Below, piece after piece: positions 35,955 to 44,405 of a stretch of 64,000 nt of DNA. Location: contig CANMIS010000002.1 in the NCBI GenBank assembly GCA_947498065.1, forward strand, positions 1-64,000, written 5' to 3'. The DNA is from an uncultured Erythrobacter sp. GTDB taxonomy: Bacteria; Pseudomonadota; Alphaproteobacteria; Sphingomonadales; Sphingomonadaceae. The position numbers were made by a program, and so were the translations under genes. Under the pieces are notes generated by a model. It saw only the letters and a program-made list of their open reading frames with translations. It had not been told where the DNA came from and searched no databases. Position 1 is the first letter of the stretch. Every line of letters begins with the position of its first letter.

Positions 35955-36177
35955 ACCCTATTCGCTAGCATAATTGTTCGGCCTTGCCAGCCGGTCTCGT
36001 GTGTACGCGCTCAAAAACCGCCACACCGACTTATAGTTTACAAGAATTAACCCTATTCAGCTTGCCGAAAAGCAGGCCAAGGCACATGCACGCCAGATCA
36101 GCGCAGCTTTAGGCGCTGACACTTGCGCGCGAAGCCCCATCTGTGCGAGCTTCGAGCCGTCGAGGAGGACAACGACA

Positions 36178-36876
36178 ATGAAAACAGCAAGAATTTTCCT
36201 ATCGAGCACGGCAGCCATCGCGCTGCTCGGCACCAGCGCCTGCGTCACGGACCCTAACACCGGACAGCAGAAAGTTTCACGCACCGGCATCGGCGCGGTT
36301 CTGGGTGGCACTTTGGGCTATCTGCTCGGCGGCGTGGTCGGCGGCGATACGGCCCGCATCATTGGCGCAGGCATCGGCGGCTCTGCCGGCGCGGTGATCG
36401 GCAAGCAATTTGATGACCAGATCAAGGAACTCGACGAGCAGACCGCAGGCAGCGGCGTGGATGTCGAAGAAATCGGTGATCAAGACGCCATTCTGGTGCG
36501 CCTGCCCGATGGCGTGACCTTTGCCAGCGGATCAGCCGACATCAATCCCGGGTTCTACGACACGCTCAACACCGTGGCCGACAGCCTGATCAAATATCCC
36601 AACAGCCTGGTCGATGTGTACGGCTTTACCGACACCACTGGCTCGAACGCGCTGAACCAGCGCCTTTCAGAACAGCGCGCTCAAGTGGTTGCCGATTACC
36701 TCGCCTCGCGCGGCGTCGCGCGCAGCCGGATGGCCACGCAGGGCTTCGGCGAAAGCTATGATTATCTGCGCGTGAAGACCGGCGACAACGTCAACGAGCC
36801 GCTTAACCGGCGGGTCGAGATCAAGATCGTACCGATCAGCCAAGACGATGTGAACGCAGCGCGCGCCGGGCAATAA
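36178..36876 (+). CDS. OmpA-family lipoprotein with glycine-zipper segment
   Basis: This 232-residue protein has a lipoprotein signal (cleavage before Cys in TSAC), a Gly-rich zipper (about residues 40-80: GAVLGGTLGYLLGG, GAGIGGSAGAVIG) and an OmpA domain (VTFASGSADINPGF; YGFTDTTGSNALNQRLSEQRA; LNRRVEIKI). It probably bridges membrane and peptidoglycan. It ends with a strong intrinsic terminator and is monocistronic. Confidence 0.9.
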   Translation: MKTARIFLSSTAAIALLGTSACVTDPNTGQQKVSRTGIGAVLGGTLGYLLGGVVGGDTARIIGAGIGGSAGAVIGKQFDDQIKELDEQTAGSGVDVEEIGDQDAILVRLPDGVTFASGSADINPGFYDTLNTVADSLIKYPNSLVDVYGFTDTTGSNALNQRLSEQRAQVVADYLASRGVARSRMATQGFGESYDYLRVKTGDNVNEPLNRRVEIKIVPISQDDVNAARAGQ

Positions 36877-36898
36877 GCGCTTGCCTCTATGACCAACG

Positions 36899-36932
36899 AG
36901 AAGGGCCGGGGAAACCTGGCCCTTTTTGTTTT
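36899..36932 (+). terminator. Rho-independent terminator after OmpA lipoprotein
   Basis: AAGGGCC (36901-36907) pairs with GGCCCTT (36918-36924), followed by TTTGTTTT. This is a classical GC stem with a U tract, 24 nt beyond the stop codon. Confidence 0.9.
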
Positions 36933-36960
36933 GGGGTGGCTGGGTCGCAAACAATAAAGC

Positions 36961-37740
36961 CTACTTGGACAAATCTCTGGCCCGCTCGGCAATCCGCTCC
37001 ACCGCCGCACCATGAATCTCTGGCGAGCTGACCAGAACCCCAAAGGCGCGCGGATCACGCTTATTATAACCAAGCGGCGCGCCAAACGCGTCGGAAACCT
37101 GGGCGCCAGCCTCCCGCGCGATCAGTGTCGCAGCGCCCACGTCCCACTCATAGCCCCAGCGCAAGGTTGCGACCAAATCCGCCATATCCGCCGCCACCAT
37201 CGCAATGCGCAGCGCAATCGAATTGGGCTTCTCAACAATCACCAGATCAGAATCGGGGCTAGGCAATTGATCAATTGGAATGCGCGCGCCGGAAAACTCG
37301 GTCCGGCGTGAAGCCGTGATCGCCAGATCATTGAGCGTCGCGCCTTTGCCTGCCTCGGCGATCCATTCCTCCCCGCGCGAAGGCGCGGCCAGCATACCGA
37401 TCAAGGGCCGTCCAGCGCTGATCAAAGCCACCGACACCGCCCATCCTGGCCGCCCGCGAATGAAATCGCGCGTGCCATCAATCGGATCGACCAGCCAGAT
37501 CAGGTCATTATCCAGCCGCCCCGGATCATCAGCAGTCTCCTCGGACAGCCAACCAGCCGAAGGCAGCAACGCGCCCAGCTCCCGCTTCAGAAAAGCATCG
37601 ACCTCAAGATCAGCCTCGCTGACCGGATCACCCGGCGTCTTCTCCCACGTGCTCAGCGCATGGCCATCACCGGGCCAGCGCGAATGCGCGATCCGGCCCG
37701 CTTCGCGGACGATTTCTTGAAGGCGAATTCGATCAATCAT
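36961..37740 (-). CDS. Inositol-monophosphatase-family phosphatase, CysQ-like
   Basis: This 259-residue enzyme has the metal site LSEETADD, WLVDPIDGTRDF and RWGYEWDVGAATLIAREAG. It could dephosphorylate PAP/PAPS or inositol monophosphate. It is not in a sulfur operon, unlike cysQ at 7866-8639. The ATG at 37740 (MIDRIRLQEI) fits the family; the frame continues 11 codons further upstream without support. Confidence 0.85.
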   Translation of the reverse strand: MIDRIRLQEIVREAGRIAHSRWPGDGHALSTWEKTPGDPVSEADLEVDAFLKRELGALLPSAGWLSEETADDPGRLDNDLIWLVDPIDGTRDFIRGRPGWAVSVALISAGRPLIGMLAAPSRGEEWIAEAGKGATLNDLAITASRRTEFSGARIPIDQLPSPDSDLVIVEKPNSIALRIAMVAADMADLVATLRWGYEWDVGAATLIAREAGAQVSDAFGAPLGYNKRDPRAFGVLVSSPEIHGAAVERIAERARDLSK

Positions 37741-37850
37741 GTGAGCGTTTAGTCGTGGCCGTACAAACCACACTTTTCAAGCCGGTGAATCCATGCTTAG
37801 GCACGCACCAACATTATCTCCCCGCATTTACGAATTAAGGACAGCCAGCG

Positions 37851-39065
37851 ATGAACATTCACGAGTATCAGGCCAAGGAATTGCTCAAAGAACACGGGAT
37901 CGCCGTGCCAGCAGGCCATGCCGCGATGAGCGTGGAAGAAGCCCTCGCCGGTGCCAAGCAGCTGCCAGGGCCGCTCTATGTCGTAAAAGCGCAAATTCAC
38001 GCTGGTGGACGCGGCAAGGGCAAGTTCAAAGAACTGCCAGAAGATGCAAAGGGCGGTGTACGTCTCGCCTTTTCGCTCGATGAAGTGGAAAGCCACGCGA
38101 AGGAAATGCTCGGCAACACGCTCGTCACCATTCAAACCGGGGCAGAGGGCAAGCAGGTCAACCGCCTGTATGTGACCGACGGCGTTGATATCGAAAGCGA
38201 ATATTACCTCGCCATGCTGGTCGACCGGGCCAGCGGCCAGGTCGCCATGGTCGCCTCCACCGAAGGCGGCATGGATATCGAGGACGTGGCGCACAACACG
38301 CCTGAGCTGATCACGACGATCACAATCGACCCAGCGCAAGGCTTCATGCCGCATCACGGTCGCGCGGTTGCGTTCGCCCTGAAGCTCTCAGGCGACCTCA
38401 ACAAGCAGTGTCAAAAGCTCGCCGCCAAGCTCTATGCCGCCTTCATGGCGAGCGATTGCGAGATGCTGGAAATCAACCCGCTGGTTGAAACCAAACCGAA
38501 TGCCGAGGGCAAGGCCGATCTGCTGGTGCTCGACACCAAGATGAGCTTTGATGGCAATGCGCTCTATCGTCACAAAGACATTGAGGCGATGCGCGACGAG
38601 ACCGAGGAAGATCCGGCCGAGGTTGAAGCGTCAGAATATGACCTCGCTTACATCAAGCTCGACGGAAACATTGGCTGCATGGTCAATGGCGCGGGTCTCG
38701 CCATGGCAACGATGGATATCATCAAGCTGAACGGCGCGTTCCCAGCCAACTTCCTCGACGTGGGCGGCGGCGCAACCACTGAGAAAGTGACTGCAGCCTT
38801 CAAGATCATCCTGAAAGATCCAGCGGTCGAGGGCATCCTCGTCAATATCTTCGGCGGGATCATGAAATGCGACATTATCGCAGACGGCATCGTGCAAGCG
38901 GCGAAAGACGTGAACCTTTCCGTTCCATTGGTGGTCCGCCTCGAAGGCACCAACGTCCAGCAAGGCAAGGACATCCTCGCCAATAGCGGACTGCCGATTG
39001 TGGCTGCGGATGATCTGGGTGACGCTGCGAAGAAGATCGTCGCAGAGGTTAAGCAGGCGGCTTAA
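37851..39065 (+). CDS. sucC: Succinate-CoA ligase, ADP-forming, beta subunit
   Basis: This 404-residue TCA-cycle enzyme subunit has an ATP-grasp fold. Motifs: [16 protein letters not shown] start, [41 protein letters not shown] and [10 protein letters not shown]. It needs the alpha subunit SucD, which is not next to it in this window. Its TAA overlaps the ATG of a small membrane protein gene. Confidence 0.97.
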   Translation: MNIHEYQAKELLKEHGIAVPAGHAAMSVEEALAGAKQLPGPLYVVKAQIHAGGRGKGKFKELPEDAKGGVRLAFSLDEVESHAKEMLGNTLVTIQTGAEGKQVNRLYVTDGVDIESEYYLAMLVDRASGQVAMVASTEGGMDIEDVAHNTPELITTITIDPAQGFMPHHGRAVAFALKLSGDLNKQCQKLAAKLYAAFMASDCEMLEINPLVETKPNAEGKADLLVLDTKMSFDGNALYRHKDIEAMRDETEEDPAEVEASEYDLAYIKLDGNIGCMVNGAGLAMATMDIIKLNGAFPANFLDVGGGATTEKVTAAFKIILKDPAVEGILVNIFGGIMKCDIIADGIVQAAKDVNLSVPLVVRLEGTNVQQGKDILANSGLPIVAADDLGDAAKKIVAEVKQAA

Positions 39066-39469
39066 TGGCTATCGCGAAAGCCGAGAGGATAGCCTTCCTC
39101 TTGGCCTTCGCTTGCCTATTCGCGCATGAAATGGACGCAGTATTCCATGCCGAATGGCGGATTTTGCCGGCACTTTCATCGCTCGATGATACGTCTGGCC
39201 GAATGGTATTTACGCTCTTGCATGTGCCAATCTTTGCAGCTTTGGCGTACCTTTTCTGGGAGGCGCCGCCCGCATTGGCGCGCATATCCAGGTTGGCGTT
39301 CGCTGCGTTTTGCGCGGTGCATGTGGGGTTGCATTGGCTCTTTTTAGAGCATCCAGACTACACTTTTGATTCTTGGGATTCGAACCTGTTGATCGGAGGA
39401 GCGGGAGGTTTCGGATTGATCTATCTGGTCGCGCATTCTGCGCATCGCCGCTCCAGGTCATCGACCTAA
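39065..39469 (+). CDS. DUF6713-like small membrane protein
   Basis: This 134-residue protein has about four membrane helices. The N-terminal LFAHEMDAVFHAEWRILPAL matches the pattern of a family annotated DUF6713, of unknown function. Its ATG overlaps the sucC stop by one base (TAATG), so it is translationally coupled to sucC, where sucD stands in many genomes. Base composition is somewhat lower in GC than sucC. Confidence 0.7.
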   Translation: MAIAKAERIAFLLAFACLFAHEMDAVFHAEWRILPALSSLDDTSGRMVFTLLHVPIFAALAYLFWEAPPALARISRLAFAAFCAVHVGLHWLFLEHPDYTFDSWDSNLLIGGAGGFGLIYLVAHSAHRRSRSST

Positions 39470-39824
39470 GACGGAGCAACAGTTAGCTCATCTTCCGATT
39501 GCATTCGCACCGCTTCGACAAGCCCTTCAACAAGCGTGCTTGGATCAGCGCACCTCAGCATCATACACCACGCAGTACTCGACTGCTAACAGAGGGGATG
39601 TGAGCATGCCATTCTTGCCCACTCTCCGGCTTTCCCTGTTTCATTGCGTGCAACCTTACCTGCAAAGCTCTCAAAAAGGCAGGCTTGACCTTGGGCGATC
39701 AGCGCGCGAGGACTGCCTGCGAAACATGCACTTGGGACTCCGGCGCTGCTTGACGTTTACGTAAACGCAAGCTAGGGCGGATCTCAGTAGATTTGCGCCT
39801 GGGCGCCATAAGGAAGGAACTGCG
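39470..39824. other. Intergenic region before etfBA
   Basis: 355 bp without a convincing gene. A short minus-strand frame (39466-39564; begins MMLRCADPSTLVEGLVEAVR) looks protein-like but is only 32 codons long and is stopped upstream, so it could be a gene remnant. A strong palindrome at 39748-39772 lies close to etfB and is described separately. The plus-strand frame at 39540-39764 has no recognisable features. Confidence 0.5.
39748..39772. promoter_or_regulatory. Candidate operator for etfBA
   Basis: A perfect 14-bp palindrome CGTTTACGTAAACG (39754-39767) is flanked by inverted GCTTG and CAAGC. It ends 52 bp before the etfB start. ACGT-centred palindromes of this kind are reported for MerR-type regulators (LiuR-like) of acyl-CoA and branched-chain amino acid catabolism, a pathway that feeds ETF; the link is inference. 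Confidence 0.55.
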
Positions 39825-40571
39825 ATGAAAATCCTCGTCCCCGTCAAACGGGTGATTGATTATAACGTGAAACCGCGCGTTAAGGCCGACGGCACAGGCG
39901 TTGATCTGGCCAATGTCAAAATGAGCATGAACCCATTTGATGAAATCGCCGTCGAAGAGGCGATTCGCATCAAGGAAGCGGGCAAAGCCGAAGAAATCGT
40001 CGCCGTATCGATTGGCCCTGCAAAGGCTCAGGAAACGCTGCGCACCGCGCTCGCCATGGGTGCAGACCGGGCGATCCTGGTCGAAACCGATGAAGAAGTT
40101 GAGCCGCTCGCCGTTGCGAAAATTCTCAAAGCGATTGCTGACGAAGAACAGCCCGGTCTCGTGCTGCTCGGCAAGCAGTCGATCTCTGACGATTCGAACC
40201 AAACCGGCCAAATGCTCGCCGCTCTGATGGGCCGCCCGCAGGGTACGTTTGCGAACACCGTCGCGGTTGACGGCGACAGCGTCGAAGTGAAGCGTGAAGT
40301 CGATGGCGGTCTTGAAACCGTCAAGCTGACGCTGCCAGCGATTGTCACCACCGACCTGCGCTTGAATGAGCCGCGCTATGCTTCACTGCCTAATATCATG
40401 AAGGCTAAGAAGAAGCCGCTCGACAGCAAGACCCCGGCCGATTTCGGTGTCGACGTGGCCCCGCGCCTCACGACCACCAATGTCGCTGAGCCGCCTGTCC
40501 GTCAGGCCGGTGAAAAGGTCGCCGACGTCGATGCGCTGGTTGAAAAGATCAAGGCTCTGGGCATCGCCTGA
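39825..40571 (+). CDS. etfB: Electron transfer flavoprotein beta subunit
   Basis: This 248-residue subunit binds AMP and forms ETF with EtfA, carrying electrons from acyl-CoA dehydrogenases to the quinone pool through ETF-QO. Motifs: [49 protein letters not shown] and [18 protein letters not shown] shortened to [15 protein letters not shown]. It is 32 bp upstream of etfA and preceded by a likely operator. Confidence 0.97.
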   Translation: MKILVPVKRVIDYNVKPRVKADGTGVDLANVKMSMNPFDEIAVEEAIRIKEAGKAEEIVAVSIGPAKAQETLRTALAMGADRAILVETDEEVEPLAVAKILKAIADEEQPGLVLLGKQSISDDSNQTGQMLAALMGRPQGTFANTVAVDGDSVEVKREVDGGLETVKLTLPAIVTTDLRLNEPRYASLPNIMKAKKKPLDSKTPADFGVDVAPRLTTTNVAEPPVRQAGEKVADVDALVEKIKALGIA

Positions 40572-40603
40572 GGCGCGCCTGAGCAGGATAAGGAATAAAG
40601 ACC

Positions 40604-41539
40604 ATGAACACTCTGGTTCTCGTCGAACACGACAATTCATCCGTTAATGACGCCACACTGGCTGTCGTGACCGCTGCCGGCAAGCTGGGCGAAGTGACCG
40701 CGCTGGTCGCTGGCCACAATTGCGGCGCTGTCGCCGATGGCGCCGCGCAGATCGCAGGCGTATCAAAAGTGCTGAAGGCGGACGATGCCGCTTACGCGAA
40801 TGGCCTCGCTGAAAACGTCGCACCATTGGTGGCTGGCCTGATGGAAGGCTATGACGCTTTCCTCGCCCCGGCGACTACGAGCGGCAAGAACATCGCTCCG
40901 CGCGTCGCCGCGCACCTTGATGTGATGCAGATTTCCGACATTCTTTCTGTCGAAGGCGGCAAGACCTTCACCCGTCCGATCTATGCCGGCAATGCCATCG
41001 CCACCGTCGAAAGCGCCGATCCCAAGCTGGTGATCACCGTTCGCGGCACGGCCTTTGAAAAGGCAGAGACCACTGGCGGATCAGCCTCGGTTGAAGACGC
41101 AAGCGGCCCCGGCGATGCTGGCATCTCCAGCTTCGTCAGCAGCGAAATTGCTGATGGCGGCGACCGTCCGGAACTCGCCAGCGCTGGCGTAATCGTATCC
41201 GGCGGACGCGCGCTGAAAGACAGCGAAACCTTCGAAAGTGTCATCACACCGCTGGCTGACAAGCTTGGCGCAGCTATCGGCGCATCGCGCGCGGCAGTGG
41301 ATGCGGGCTATGTCCCGAACGACTATCAAGTCGGGCAAACCGGCAAGATCGTCGCTCCAGAGGTCTATATCGCAATCGGTATCTCCGGCGCGATTCAGCA
41401 CCTTGCGGGCATGAAGGACTCCAAAGTGATCATCGCGATCAACAAGGATGAAGATGCACCGATCTTCCAAGTGGCGGATATCGGCCTGGTCGCTGATCTG
41501 TTCAATGCAGTGCCGGAGCTGACGCAAAAGCTCGGCTAA
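40604..41539 (+). CDS. etfA: Electron transfer flavoprotein alpha subunit
   Basis: This 311-residue FAD-binding partner of EtfB has the C-terminal FAD domain [36 protein letters not shown] cut here to [31 protein letters not shown] and [17 protein letters not shown]. Length and motif order are standard. The operon ends with an intrinsic terminator. ETF-QO is not in the window. Confidence 0.97.
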   Translation: MNTLVLVEHDNSSVNDATLAVVTAAGKLGEVTALVAGHNCGAVADGAAQIAGVSKVLKADDAAYANGLAENVAPLVAGLMEGYDAFLAPATTSGKNIAPRVAAHLDVMQISDILSVEGGKTFTRPIYAGNAIATVESADPKLVITVRGTAFEKAETTGGSASVEDASGPGDAGISSFVSSEIADGGDRPELASAGVIVSGGRALKDSETFESVITPLADKLGAAIGASRAAVDAGYVPNDYQVGQTGKIVAPEVYIAIGISGAIQHLAGMKDSKVIIAINKDEDAPIFQVADIGLVADLFNAVPELTQKLG

Positions 41540-41574
41540 ACCGCTGCTCTGCATAAAGTCTTAAGGTTGAAGCA

Positions 41575-41610
41575 GACCCTCGCCTCGTTATTATGAGGCG
41601 GGGGTTTTGC
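41575..41610 (+). terminator. Rho-independent terminator after etfBA
   Basis: CGCCTC (41581-41586) pairs with GAGGCG (41595-41600), extended outward by CCCT/GGGG, followed by TTTTG. It lies about 40 bp beyond the etfA stop and just before the next start codon. Confidence 0.75.
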
Positions 41611-41625
41611 TTTATGGGAGCACTT

Positions 41626-42498
41626 ATGCGGTTTGGATTGAGAGCGTTGGCGGCGGCCATTTTGGGGATGGGCGCTGCGAGCCCAGCGTATGCGAAGGCC
41701 GAGCCGGTTGTGCTTGAGCCAAGTTCGAAATGGAACGTCGATTTTGCCCCCGAGAAATGCCGCCTTGCTCGCGTCTTTGGCGAGGGGGAGAATCGCCATG
41801 TCCTTTTCTTTGAGCAATGGGGACCAAAGGCGACCTTTGGCTTCACTGCATCAGGCCCAGGTTTTGACCGTTTCCGTGCCTATAAGCCGGTCGATGTGAG
41901 GTTCTCCAACGCCCAAGAGCCGCGCGAAACGCAGCCATTCATGGGCACAATCGAGAGTTTTGGCGACGCAATCATCTACTCGACAATGGCGCTTGAAGAT
42001 GAAGGCCAGGGCCAGATGCTTGGCATCCTTCCGCAACTGAACACCGACAAAGCGAGCTTCGCAGAATTCGTTGAATTCCGTCAGCGCAGCCGCAGCGTCC
42101 GGTTTAACACTGGCGAACTCGGCGAGGCCTTCAAAGTGCTCAATCAATGCACGCGAAGCCTTGTCAGCGATTGGGGACTGGACGTCGAAAAGCATAAGAG
42201 CGCCACGAAGGCTGTCGAATGGACAAATGACCAGGCAATCGTCCAACGACTCGTAAAAACGTATCCAAGTGCGGCGCTTCGCAAAGGCGAGCAGGGCATT
42301 ATGCGAATGCGGTTGAAAATCGACGAAACCGGTAAGATGACCGACTGCGTGATCAATCAGACAACGATCAACAAGTCACTTAAGTCTCCCGCGTGCAGAG
42401 AGATGGCCAAAGCGAAGTTTGAGCCGGCATTGGATGCCAATGGCGCGCCAATGGCCTCATATTATTTGACCGCGATCACTTATAAAGTGAACGACTAA
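41626..42498 (+). CDS. Secreted protein with TonB-like C-terminal domain
   Basis: This 290-residue protein has a signal peptide (cleavage near AYA-KA) and a poorly conserved middle. Its C-terminal 90 residues fit the TonB C-terminal fold (VKTYPSAALRKGEQGIMRMRLKI cut to YPSAALRKGEQGIMRMRL; DETGKMTDC; ACREMAKAKFEPALDANG). There is no Pro-rich linker or N-terminal anchor as in true TonB, so an energy-transducing role is doubtful. The ATG at 41626 has GGGAG 5 nt upstream; an ATG at 41614 is possible. Its stop codon overlaps that of the facing flbT-like gene. Confidence 0.75.
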   Translation: MRFGLRALAAAILGMGAASPAYAKAEPVVLEPSSKWNVDFAPEKCRLARVFGEGENRHVLFFEQWGPKATFGFTASGPGFDRFRAYKPVDVRFSNAQEPRETQPFMGTIESFGDAIIYSTMALEDEGQGQMLGILPQLNTDKASFAEFVEFRQRSRSVRFNTGELGEAFKVLNQCTRSLVSDWGLDVEKHKSATKAVEWTNDQAIVQRLVKTYPSAALRKGEQGIMRMRLKIDETGKMTDCVINQTTINKSLKSPACREMAKAKFEPALDANGAPMASYYLTAITYKVND

Positions 42499-42971
42499 AC
42501 CGTCCCGGTTGAGACAATCTGCGCCCTCCGCTGAGCGGGCGCGCCGCGAGAGCTGATCGTGCGCTTCGCTTTCGCAGCATTCGCCTCGGCCAATCGGCGC
42601 GCGCTTGCTAGCGCGGCTTCTGCATCACCGGCGACCAGAGCCGCAGCGCAGGCGGCGCATTCCTTTTGCGACTGGTGCGTCCGGTCTTGCGCCACAACTT
42701 CGCTGAGGGCGGCAAACAAATGGAAGCGCGCGGGCTCGAAGGCTTCCGGCGCAGAGCATGCTTCCATCATCGCAAAATACAGCGCATCGGCGCTGCTCGA
42801 GCGGTCACGCTGGCTGCGCCACAGCGCCCGGCCGGTGAGGACATAAGCGCCAGAGCCAACCTCAAACTGGCATGGCTCCAGCGCGGTTACCAAGGCGCCA
42901 TTGATCACTGCCTGCGCCCCGGCGGCTAGGGAGATGGTCTTTGGGACGGGAGCGGGCTGTTTGGCGGGCAT
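42495..42971 (-). CDS. FlbT-like flagellar regulator
   Basis: This 158-residue protein resembles FlbT: ISLAAGAQAVINGALV matches the N-terminal SLxAGExxxINGAV pattern, and ALYFAMMEACSAPE matches the later LYFxxQ region. FlbT represses flagellin translation in Caulobacter. No other flagellar gene is nearby. The Ala-rich C-terminus is atypical and the family call is tentative. Its TAG (42495-42497) overlaps the TAA of the convergent gene. Confidence 0.55.
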   Translation of the reverse strand: MPAKQPAPVPKTISLAAGAQAVINGALVTALEPCQFEVGSGAYVLTGRALWRSQRDRSSSADALYFAMMEACSAPEAFEPARFHLFAALSEVVAQDRTHQSQKECAACAAALVAGDAEAALASARRLAEANAAKAKRTISSRGAPAQRRAQIVSTGTV

Positions 42972-43049
42972 GCCCTCTTGCTAACGGCTATTGCCAAACT
43001 GAGGGCTGCCAAGGGCCTGCGTACTTCCCCGCAGGAGCCGCAGTTTTGA

Positions 43050-44342
43050 CTACATAAAGCCGATGATGAAATGGATTGTCATGCCGACGAGCCCGCCCAC
43101 CAGAGTGCCGTTGATGCGGATGAACTGGAGGTCACGCCCGACCGCGCTTTCGATCCGGCCAGTGATCGTCGTCGCATCCCAGCGCTTCACGGTGTCGGAC
43201 ACCAGAGTCACAATCTCGCCGCCATAGCGGGTCGCAACGCCCACGAGAGTGCGCCGCGCAAACCGGTTGATCTGCAGCTGCAAGCGCTCATCCTGTTTAA
43301 GCGCGCTGCCAAGCTCGGACAGACCTTTACGCATTTCATTGCCAAGCTCGCTGTCAGCTTCGCGCGCGCGGCGGATCAAGGATCTGCGGATGCGTTCCCA
43401 CACGCCCATCCACCATTCCGCCACCGCCGGATTTTCGATAAGGTCGCGCTTCATGCTCTCGACGCGCTCCCGCGTGTCGGGATCATGCTGCAAATCTTGT
43501 GAGAGCTTCGCCAGCCCCTCTTCAATCTTGCTGCGCAGCGGGTGCTCAGGGTCGACCAGCACCTCCGCCAGCAACTTATAGAGGCCGTCCAGCACAGAGC
43601 CGGAGATCCGCTCATCAAGGCCGGTCCAGCGCAGCACCGCATTGGCGCGCGCGTGGATCACTTCGCGCACCGTCTCTTCATTGTCCTCCAGCGTCAGGCC
43701 CGCCCAGCGGATGAAGCCATCCATCAAAGGCATGTGACGCCCATCGGCGATCGCGCTTTCGAGCATTCGACCGACCAGAGGCGAGATATCGATCTTGGCG
43801 AATTGATTACCCAGCCCGCTGCGCACTTGGTTGCCAAGCCGGTCCGGATCGAGCGATTCGAGCACTTCGGCCAGCAATTCTGCCGCTCCGCCGGTGATGC
43901 GGGAACGAGGGTCAGGACCGTCCTCGCTGCGCGCGGGAGCCACCAGGAAATCGCCCACCGCGCGCGCGACATTCATGCCAGCCATACGCCGCGCCACCAC
44001 GGCCGGGGTCAGGAAATTCTCCTGCAGAAACTGCGCCATAGTGTCGGCGATGCGGTCTTTGTTTTCAGGGATGATCGCCGTGTGCGGGATCGGGAGGCCC
44101 AGCGGGTGGCGGAACAATGCGGTGACCGCAAACCAATCAGCCAGGCCGCCAACCATCGCCGCCTCAGCAAAAGCGTTCACATAGCCCCATGCCGGATGCA
44201 GCTCCACATAGGGATGCGTCGTAAAGAACAGCAGCGCCATCGCCCCAAGCAGCCCCGTCGCCGTCCAGCGCATGCGCCGCGCACGGTCCGCCGTCAGCGC
44301 TTCGCCGCCGAACTTTAGTGGGATTGGCTGAGCATCAGACAT
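43050..44342 (-). CDS. DUF445 family protein
   Basis: This 430-residue protein has an N-terminal membrane helix (about residues 28-42) and the family segment FAEAAMVGGLADWFAVTALFRHPLG cut here to MVGGLADWFAVTALFRHPLG, then IPHTAIIPENKDRI. A long helical, coiled-coil-like body follows, with a C-terminal membrane helix. DUF445 proteins are inner-membrane proteins of unknown role. It appears monocistronic. Confidence 0.87.
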   Translation of the reverse strand: MSDAQPIPLKFGGEALTADRARRMRWTATGLLGAMALLFFTTHPYVELHPAWGYVNAFAEAAMVGGLADWFAVTALFRHPLGLPIPHTAIIPENKDRIADTMAQFLQENFLTPAVVARRMAGMNVARAVGDFLVAPARSEDGPDPRSRITGGAAELLAEVLESLDPDRLGNQVRSGLGNQFAKIDISPLVGRMLESAIADGRHMPLMDGFIRWAGLTLEDNEETVREVIHARANAVLRWTGLDERISGSVLDGLYKLLAEVLVDPEHPLRSKIEEGLAKLSQDLQHDPDTRERVESMKRDLIENPAVAEWWMGVWERIRRSLIRRAREADSELGNEMRKGLSELGSALKQDERLQLQINRFARRTLVGVATRYGGEIVTLVSDTVKRWDATTITGRIESAVGRDLQFIRINGTLVGGLVGMTIHFIIGFM

Positions 44343-44405
44343 GGCCGCGCGCCTAGCATGCCGCTGGGATTTGCAACACTGTGGCTGGCATTAGCGCGAG
44401 ATCAC

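Noticed and set aside
7866..37740. Two CysQ-like phosphatases as a duplicated gene
   Set aside because: They differ in length and most residues and share only the family motifs; coexistence of a PAP phosphatase and an inositol-phosphatase-type paralogue is common.
39540..39764. Plus-strand frame of 74 codons before etfB
   Set aside because: No similarity, unusual composition, and its 3' end runs over the etfB operator palindrome.
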